The notes beneath the pieces are model-generated. The model did no database searches. It was given only the letters and a program-made list of their open reading frames with translations, and was not told where the DNA came from. A program made the position numbers and the translations under genes. Shown here one piece after another: positions 6,509-10,959 of a stretch of DNA of 10,959 bases. Within the stretch, counting starts at the first letter, position 1; each line of letters opens with the position of its first letter. The stretch covers positions 1 through 10,959 of the forward strand of contig CAMXWF010000025.1 in NCBI GenBank assembly GCA_947252645.1, written 5' to 3'. The stretch comes from an uncultured Bacteroidia bacterium (GTDB taxonomy: Bacteria > Bacteroidota > Bacteroidia > Bacteroidales > CAJPTX01).

Positions 6509-6530
6509 CCTTCCCCGCAAAAGAGGAAGG
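6509..6530 (+). promoter_or_regulatory. Leader hairpin covering the ribosome binding site of the first Panacea gene
   Basis: CCTTCC at 6509-6514 pairs with GGAAGG at 6525-6530 around a 10-base loop. The GGAAGGGG at 6525-6532 is the likely Shine-Dalgarno for ATG 6540. Pairing would reduce initiation, and the outcome depends on the exact RNA 5' end. Confidence 0.35.
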
Positions 6531-6536
6531 GGACTC

Positions 6537-6704
6537 ACCATGTACAACGCTATCGACATTGCCCGCAAGGTCATCGCCAATACCGATGTGGATAAAGGCG
6601 ACGCCATCACTAACCTCAAACTACAAAAACTACTCTACTACCTACAGGGGTACTGGTTGGGGTTCTATCAAAAACCGCTGTTCAACGAACAGGTGGAGGC
6701 CTGG
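6537..6704 (+). repeat. Direct repeat, copy A (5' part of Panacea gene 1)
   Basis: This segment matches 7003-7170 with 5 mismatches in 168 bp. The first 100 bases are identical. Similarity begins 3 bases before the ATG and falls off abruptly after codon 55. Confidence 0.95.
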
Positions 6705-6983
6705 AGATATGGTCCTGTAGTTCCTAGCGTCTACGAAACCTTCAAACGGTATGGGAAAGAGGCCATACCTGTTGCCAAGGAGGGGAAAGAGCTAGCATTG
6801 GAGAACAAAGAGCAGGAACAGTACTTTAAGAACATATACAAGGCTTTTAGCATGTACTCTGCTTCATTCCTGGTCTCTATGACTCACAATGAAACGCCGT
6901 GGGCCACTACAAAGGGCAAGGGGAGAGGGCAAGCCATCCCGGATGAAAGCATGATTGACTACTTTTCAAAGCGACTGCTGTAG
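6540..6983 (+). CDS. Panacea-domain (SocA/GepA-like) antitoxin, copy 1
   Basis: The 147-residue protein matches the Panacea domain (DUF4065) along its whole length. It has TNLKLQKLLYYLQGYWLGF at residues 24-42, then PLFNEQVEAWRYGPVVPSVY (46-65), and the late TH..ETPW motif (about 114-121). Family members (SocA, GepA, PanA) act as antitoxins, binding and neutralising very diverse toxins, or as protease adaptors. The start at ATG 6540 is fixed by agreement with copy 2 and by GGAAGGGG upstream; the frame is open further upstream, but without conservation. No recognisable toxin gene is adjacent. In a phage setting a stand-alone antitoxin could counter a host abortive-infection toxin. Its first 55 residues differ from copy 2 at three positions only, while the rest is about 59% identical. 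Confidence 0.9.
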   Translation: MYNAIDIARKVIANTDVDKGDAITNLKLQKLLYYLQGYWLGFYQKPLFNEQVEAWRYGPVVPSVYETFKRYGKEAIPVAKEGKELALENKEQEQYFKNIYKAFSMYSASFLVSMTHNETPWATTKGKGRGQAIPDESMIDYFSKRLL

Positions 6984-7002
6984 TCCTGGGACGGCTCCGT
7001 GA

Positions 7003-7170
7003 ACCATGTACAACGCTATCGACATTGCCCGCAAGGTCATCGCCAATACCGATGTGGATAAAGGCGACGCCATCACTAACCTCAAACTACAAAAACTACT
7101 CTTCTACCTACAGGGGTACTGGTTGGGATTCCATAAAAAACCGCTGTTCAATGAACAGGTGGAGGCCTGG
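7003..7170 (+). repeat. Direct repeat, copy B (5' part of Panacea gene 2)
   Basis: This is the partner of 6537-6704 at a constant offset of 466 bases with no indels. The near identity stops within the genes, indicating recent tandem duplication or gene conversion limited to the 5' part. Confidence 0.95.
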
Positions 7171-7449
7171 GAATATAGCCCTGTGATTCCCAGTGTTTAC
7201 GAGATATTTAAGAAATACGGGAAGTCTGCCATTGATGTTGAAGCTGAAGGCAAGGAGCTTAAACTCAAATCTAATGAAGAGGAACGGCTGTTCTCAATGA
7301 TATACGAAACCTTCAACCGATACTCTGCCCCTACCCTAGTTACCATGACGCACTATGAAACACCGTGGGCCACAACTCCCCAAAAAGGCCGAGGCGTAAT
7401 AATCGACAACAAGGCCATGATTGATTATTTTAAGGATAGAATACATTAG
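7006..7449 (+). CDS. Panacea-domain (SocA/GepA-like) antitoxin, copy 2
   Basis: A 147-residue Panacea protein of exactly the same length as copy 1, starting 22 bases after its stop, so the two are probably one transcript. The domain hallmarks are kept: LKLQKLLFYLQGYWLGF, PLFNEQVEAWEYSPVIPSVY, and MTHYETPWATT. The upstream gap has no clear Shine-Dalgarno, so translation may depend on copy 1. Differences from copy 1 cluster after residue 55, for example the charged stretch around residues 75-95, and may alter the partner recognised. The last 61 bases of the gene (7389-7449) form the first part of a 105-bp direct repeat whose second copy lies at 8049-8153. As with copy 1, the toxin partner is not evident. 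Confidence 0.9.
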   Translation: MYNAIDIARKVIANTDVDKGDAITNLKLQKLLFYLQGYWLGFHKKPLFNEQVEAWEYSPVIPSVYEIFKKYGKSAIDVEAEGKELKLKSNEEERLFSMIYETFNRYSAPTLVTMTHYETPWATTPQKGRGVIIDNKAMIDYFKDRIH

Positions 7450-7493
7450 CTGCGACCGCCCGTAATCAACGAACATCCGCTGTCAACAACAGG
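7389..7493. repeat. 105-bp perfect direct repeat, left copy
   Basis: This segment is identical to 8049-8153. It spans the last 61 bases of the second Panacea gene including its TAG, plus 44 bases downstream. Its far end has a small CTGT/ACAG inverted repeat (CTGTCAACAACAG at 7480-7492). Confidence 0.97.
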
Positions 7494-7563
7494 GGAGCTG
7501 ATGGACCACCACCTTTAATTGACTACACTCGTGGCGATGTGTTAGTTGGCATATAGGATGAGT

Positions 7564-7968
7564 TCACTTGAGTTTTAACAATTCAAAACTGCACTCTTCT
7601 ATATATCGAAAAGACTGAGGAGGGACAAATGTCTCATTATGAATCCTAGGATCAATTGGTTTTTCGTACAAGCGTGGTTCTGTAATTTGCAGGGCAAAGC
7701 CAGTTTTCTTCCCTTCATAATACTTATCAAAGCGTTTTTTTGAAAGGCCAGAGACTTTAGAGGTTTTACGCCAAATCTCTTGAGGAGAGTCTTCAATAAT
7801 CCGTCCAATCCGAAACTCGCCGACAATTTTTCCAATGGGCATCGTAGCGTAGACTACGACTTTAGAAATATCAGCCCTTTTAAAAATAGACCTCCTATAT
7901 TCAAAGAGCTTCTCCCCTTCAAAAATGTCCTTAACAAACTCAGGCTTAATTGATAACAATATATTCAT
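7564..7968 (-). CDS. ASCH/PUA-like domain protein
   Basis: The 134-residue protein starts MNILLSIKPEFVKDIFEGEK, the usual opening of small stand-alone ASCH-domain proteins. The core follows: EKLFEYRRSIF, then VVVYATMPIGKIVGEFRIGRI. The ASCH fold is PUA-like and is predicted to bind RNA or modified bases; some members are nucleases or processing enzymes, and the role of this type is unknown. I prefer ATG 7968 over 7974 because GGAG at 7978-7975 is correctly spaced for 7968. The start lies inside the end of a preceding truncated gene (overlap of 23 bases), so it was once translationally coupled. Base composition is about 35-40% G+C in the parts counted, far below the flanking primase gene, indicating recent acquisition. 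Its original promoter appears to be lost. Confidence 0.85.
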   Translation of the reverse strand: MNILLSIKPEFVKDIFEGEKLFEYRRSIFKRADISKVVVYATMPIGKIVGEFRIGRIIEDSPQEIWRKTSKVSGLSKKRFDKYYEGKKTGFALQITEPRLYEKPIDPRIHNETFVPPQSFRYIEECSFELLKLK

Positions 7969-8050
7969 TGACATCTCCTAATTTAAGTATTTCCTCAAAT
8001 TGGTTATCTGTAAGCTCTATGAATCCAGCATAAATACCCCAACTAATTCC
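7946..8050 (-). pseudogene. Truncated 3' end of a gene that preceded the ASCH gene
   Basis: An open stretch without a start codon ends at TAA 7948-7946 and encodes GISWGIYAGFIELTDNQF followed by EEILKLGDVNEYIVIN. Its reading frame overlaps the ASCH start by 23 bases, the typical geometry of a coupled operon. Upstream it runs into the 105-bp repeat, where the frame soon meets a stop, so the gene is cut at the repeat boundary (8048/8049). AT-rich like the ASCH gene, it probably arrived with it. The fragment is too short to identify the family. A partner such as an acetyltransferase is possible but not shown. Confidence 0.65.
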
Positions 8051-8153
8051 GAGGCGTAATAATCGACAACAAGGCCATGATTGATTATTTTAAGGATAGA
8101 ATACATTAGCTGCGACCGCCCGTAATCAACGAACATCCGCTGTCAACAACAGG
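8049..8153. repeat. 105-bp perfect direct repeat, right copy
   Basis: The second copy of 7389-7493 lies 660 bases away in the same orientation. It repeats the 3' end of the Panacea gene with no gene body attached, so it is a duplicated fragment created by a rearrangement. It is followed by the terminator of the primase-helicase gene. Confidence 0.97.
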
Positions 8154-8165
8154 ATTTCCCAAGCA

Positions 8166-8209
8166 TAAAAAACGCTGGCGAGTCGCCAAACGCCAAACGA
8201 CTCGCCAGC
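8166..8209 (-). terminator. Intrinsic terminator of the primase-helicase gene
   Basis: A perfect 12-bp stem is formed by GCTGGCGAGTCG (8174-8185) and CGACTCGCCAGC (8198-8209) with a 12-base loop. On the minus strand the stem is followed, after one G-C step, by TTTTTT (8172-8167). It starts 20 bases beyond the stop codon. The plus strand has no matching T-run, so it serves leftward transcription only. Confidence 0.88.
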
Positions 8210-8211
8210 TC

Positions 8212-8235
8212 AAAACCCCTGGGACTAATCAGGGG
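8212..8235 (-). terminator. Weak first terminator hairpin overlapping the primase-helicase stop codon
   Basis: CCCCTG (8216-8221) and CAGGGG (8230-8235) form a 6-bp stem with an 8-base loop, and on the minus strand TTTT (8215-8212) follows. The TGA stop (8231-8229) lies in the stem. It precedes the stronger terminator by a few bases, giving a tandem arrangement. Confidence 0.45.
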
Positions 8236-10922
8236 ATGTTGTGATCCACTTGCGGGTTCTCCTCGACAAACCGCATCGTAGGACCATAGAAATCAAAGAA
8301 CACGCTACCCAAGCGGCCATTGCGCGACTTCTCTATGTACGCCTCTATCTTCCCCTGCGTATCCGTGCGGTCGGGGTATAGCGTATGCTTCACGCGCTCC
8401 TCGCTATGTAGCATAATCACCATGTCTGCGTCCTGCTCTATGGCCCCGCTCTCCCGCAAGTGCGCCAGTGTGGGGCGTCGACTGTTCGTGTTCTCCACCG
8501 CACGGTTGAGCTGTGAAAGCACGAACACTGGCACATCGAGCTCTTGGGCTAGCTCCTTGAGGGCCCTTGATGTGTTCCCTACCTCCTGCTCCCGCGTCGC
8601 ATTCTTCGAGGTGATGTTCGAGCGAACCAGCTGTAGGTAATCCACGAACACGGCTCCTAGCGACTTGCGGCGACTCGCCCTCCGTGCCTTGGCCACAATA
8701 TCGGTGATTCGGTTTGTCCTGTCGATGAACTGTAAATTTAGCTGTTTGGTGTGCATTGCGGCATCCGCAATCCTAGATTGCTCTGACGGTGGAGTCTGAA
8801 GGCTTATGTTCAGATTGCTATGCAGCGACCAAAGCCGCCGCAACATCTCGCCCTGCGTCATCTCCAGCGAGAAGAATAGCAGCGGGGAATAGTCCTGCCG
8901 TGCGTACAACTGCTCGGCAAGGTTGTAGGCTATATTCAGGGCAAATGCTGTCTTCCCTATACTCGGACGTGCGGCGATTACCACCATGTTACCTCCACGC
9001 CAACCCTGCGTGAGAAAATCCAACGTGGGATAATTGCTGTAGGCACGCCGCGGGTACTCACGCCGGGCCACGGCTTCCCACTCTGCCTGTAGCAAACCGT
9101 ACTCGCGCTCCGTCGCCTCCTCCATCGTAAGCGCACGGAGTTCCTGCTCTCTGAGTATGATTTGCTCCAGCGGGTCCAGGATTTTCTCCTGTAGCTCCTG
9201 CGTACTCGCCAGGGGGCCCATGCTCGCCAGCTCGGGGCCCAATGCCCGCGCGTACTGCTGTAGTTGCCCATGCTTCCAATCACGGGCCAACGCCTCGATG
9301 TGCGTGTAGAGGCTATCCGCGGGCTTCTCCCTACTCGCAATCTTTAGCGAGTTGAGTACGCGTGCCGTCTCAATGTAGTTGTAGTGCGCAAGCACGCCGC
9401 TCTTGGAGTTGACCACGGCGTGCTCCACCGACAGGCTATCCGTCTTGTAGCCAAGCTCCCCAAGGTCACCAATGGTTTTGTAGATTTCGCGGTAGTACGG
9501 GTCGCAGAATAACTCTGGTTGTAGCAAATGGGATACCTCGGGGTAGAGATTCCCATCGGTTAGAAGGGCCCCCAGCACGGACTCCTCCATCACGTAGTGG
9601 CTTTGCATCTGCTTACCAAGCCGCGCGTCGTTGCTCAGTAGGCAGTAGTAGCGGTTGGCCACCGACACGTTGTCCATTCCAACAGGAGAAGGAGGACGCT
9701 GCAGATTCCCATACACCTGCTGCACAGAGGCTGGTAGCCCGCTGTAGAGAGTCCAAAGCTCTTGTAGCTTCTTATAGCGCGTGCCTGGGTGTTGCTCCGA
9801 CAGTACGAACTTGTAGTACTCGAGGTAGTAGTCACGGCAGCTCTCCTTGGCGTAGCGCGTGAAGACTTCCAAGGAGGTAAACAGGCTATCGGCGTCGTTT
9901 TTCTCAGGGCCAAGGGGCAAATTGATATACGACACGGGGACGCCCATGGTCAGTAGCTGCCATGCCATCACCTTAAGCGACTGCATTCCTGCCTTGTCGC
10001 TGTCGGGGATGATGATGACATCGTTCGCCAGGGCCTGTAGCGTCTTGGCTTGGGAATCCGTTAGCGCGGTCCCCATGCGCGCCACGCTGTTAGTCACTCC
10101 GATACTGTGAAGGCGTATGCAGTCCGCGTACCCTTCCACCAGGTACACGTGCCCTGTCTCCTTTATCGACTTGCTCGCCTTCTGTAGCCCGTACAGTAGC
10201 TCCCCCTTGTGGAAGATTGCACTTGTAGGGGAGTTCCAGTACTTGGCACTCGATGCGCTACCTGGTAGCGCGCGGCCAGAGAAACCGCACACGCGGCCCC
10301 AGCGGTCGCTGATGGGAAACACCAAGCGGCCACGCAAACCGTGGCAGTTGACCAGCAACGCCTCCGCTACTTCCTTCCGTGCGCACATGGGATCAACTAC
10401 CTGTAGGTAGTCGCGGGTCTCTATGTTAGGGCAATAGCCAAGCTGCCAGTACTTGGCTACGTCTAGAGACCCCCAGCGTTGCAACACGTACTGCCTGGCC
10501 TCCTCCGCACCGGTCGCGGTGAGTAGCTGCGTGTGGAAGTACTGCGAAAGCTCGGTGAAGGCCTTGCGGTACTCCTGCTGCTCTTCCATGGCCTGGCGCT
10601 CTTGCTCCGTGTTGCGATTCCCCGTGAGGGGAATGTTCCGCCACGTTGCGAGGGCCCGCACGGCTTCCTGCCAGTCGCAACCCAACTGCTCCATCACGAA
10701 CTGCACAGGGCCACCGCCCTTGCCGCAACTGAAGCAGTACCAGGCATTCTTTGCCGTATCCACGCTGAACGAGGGGCGCTTGTCTTCATGTAGCGGGCAA
10801 AGGCATTGCCCTTTTTCCCCTTTGAGCGAAACCTTGCGGCCTCCGAAATGCTCTACAACCTCCACGATGGGGAGTTCCCCGACCGCCTGGTAACCCCCGC
10901 CTACCGCGCCTGTGCTGTCCAT
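8229..10922 (-). CDS. DnaG-DnaB fusion: primase and replicative helicase in one protein
   Basis: The 897-residue protein joins two replication enzymes. The primase half has a zinc ribbon (Cys42, His45, Cys63, Cys66), the DnaG catalytic core (LRGRLVFPISDRWGRVCGFSGR at about 196-217 minus its ends; KYWNSP at 227-232) and the Toprim site (Glu263 in VEGYAD; Asp307 and Asp309 in IIIPDSDKAG). The helicase half has a DnaB N-terminal helical domain (about 443-545, ESVLGALLTDG) and a RecA-like motor: Walker A ARPSIGKTAF (Lys657), Glu687 in SLEMT, Walker B VFVDYLQL (Asp761), SQLNRAVE, and the arginine-finger motif KSRNGRLG (about 865-872). No separate DnaG helicase-binding domain is needed, as the parts are covalently joined. 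All catalytic residues seem intact. It should unwind and prime the element's own replication fork. ATG 10922 follows AAGGGAA. Confidence 0.95.
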   Translation of the reverse strand: MDSTGAVGGGYQAVGELPIVEVVEHFGGRKVSLKGEKGQCLCPLHEDKRPSFSVDTAKNAWYCFSCGKGGGPVQFVMEQLGCDWQEAVRALATWRNIPLTGNRNTEQERQAMEEQQEYRKAFTELSQYFHTQLLTATGAEEARQYVLQRWGSLDVAKYWQLGYCPNIETRDYLQVVDPMCARKEVAEALLVNCHGLRGRLVFPISDRWGRVCGFSGRALPGSASSAKYWNSPTSAIFHKGELLYGLQKASKSIKETGHVYLVEGYADCIRLHSIGVTNSVARMGTALTDSQAKTLQALANDVIIIPDSDKAGMQSLKVMAWQLLTMGVPVSYINLPLGPEKNDADSLFTSLEVFTRYAKESCRDYYLEYYKFVLSEQHPGTRYKKLQELWTLYSGLPASVQQVYGNLQRPPSPVGMDNVSVANRYYCLLSNDARLGKQMQSHYVMEESVLGALLTDGNLYPEVSHLLQPELFCDPYYREIYKTIGDLGELGYKTDSLSVEHAVVNSKSGVLAHYNYIETARVLNSLKIASREKPADSLYTHIEALARDWKHGQLQQYARALGPELASMGPLASTQELQEKILDPLEQIILREQELRALTMEEATEREYGLLQAEWEAVARREYPRRAYSNYPTLDFLTQGWRGGNMVVIAARPSIGKTAFALNIAYNLAEQLYARQDYSPLLFFSLEMTQGEMLRRLWSLHSNLNISLQTPPSEQSRIADAAMHTKQLNLQFIDRTNRITDIVAKARRASRRKSLGAVFVDYLQLVRSNITSKNATREQEVGNTSRALKELAQELDVPVFVLSQLNRAVENTNSRRPTLAHLRESGAIEQDADMVIMLHSEERVKHTLYPDRTDTQGKIEAYIEKSRNGRLGSVFFDFYGPTMRFVEENPQVDHNIP

Positions 10923-10927
10923 TTCCC

Positions 10928-10957
10928 TTGCGTTTTTAAGTCCTAGTCCAAACGCAA
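10928..10957. repeat. Inverted repeat upstream of the primase-helicase gene
   Basis: TTGCGTTT (10928-10935) and AAACGCAA (10950-10957) are perfect 8-bp complementary arms with a 14-base spacer, ending 6 bases before the start codon. They could be an operator or the end of an upstream terminator; the window ends here, so this cannot be settled. Confidence 0.45.
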
Positions 10958-10959
10958 AG

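Noticed and set aside
6327..6539. N-terminal extension of the first Panacea gene by about 71 codons
   Set aside because: The added residues contain the promoter region and are absent from copy 2, which starts at the equivalent ATG.
7389..8153. Transposon flanked by direct repeats
   Set aside because: There is no transposase, no terminal inverted repeats, and 105 bp is far too long for a target-site duplication.
8978..9340. Several minus- and plus-strand open frames inside the primase-helicase gene
   Set aside because: All are shadows of the 897-residue gene with Arg-, Trp- or Ser-rich compositions and no recognisable domains.

Overview
The window looks like part of a Bacteroidota mobile genome, most likely a phage or phage-like element. 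Two intergenic sites match the Bacteroidota -7 promoter consensus TAnnTTTG, and several start codons have A-rich leaders instead of a strong Shine-Dalgarno. The largest gene is a primase and a replicative helicase joined in one chain, which is typical of phage and plasmid replication. No tRNA, rRNA, integrase, transposase or CRISPR array was seen.

Left part (1-6317, all minus strand): eight genes read leftward. From a promoter at 6338-6345 come a membrane-anchored transglutaminase-like cysteine peptidase (5193-6317), a coiled-coil protein with a C-terminal membrane anchor (4741-5190), a 743-residue protein with a run of about twelve amphipathic 11-residue cationic repeats and two membrane segments (2492-4723), a 102-residue membrane protein with an Arg-rich tail (2171-2479), a 251-residue protein with Gly/Ala-rich hydrophobic stretches and an acidic tail (1381-2136), and a 193-residue beta-rich soluble protein (758-1339). 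That last gene has a polypurine leader and is followed by a strong terminator. Past the terminator are a membrane-anchored coiled-coil protein (348-641) and the start of a further gene leaving the left edge (1-326), which shares a short motif with the 193-residue protein. Six of the eight carry hydrophobic segments that could span or enter a membrane. My best inference is the structural block of a tailless virion with an internal membrane, with the 193-residue protein as candidate capsid protein. No hallmark packaging ATPase is in the window, so this remains unproven.

Middle part (6318-8228): an accessory region with much recent rearrangement. Two tandem plus-strand Panacea-domain (SocA/GepA-like antitoxin) genes share about 97% of their first 168 bp and then diverge sharply. 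A 105-bp perfect direct repeat, which includes the 3' end of the second Panacea gene, brackets an AT-rich minus-strand cassette. The cassette holds an ASCH-domain gene and the cut-off tail of the gene that preceded it. No partner toxin is evident, so the Panacea proteins may be stand-alone antitoxins, possibly acting against host abortive-infection systems.

Right part (8229-10959, minus strand): the DnaG-DnaB primase-helicase fusion, followed by one clear and one weak terminator hairpin that isolate it from the accessory region. Replication, accessory and structural genes thus sit in three transcription units.
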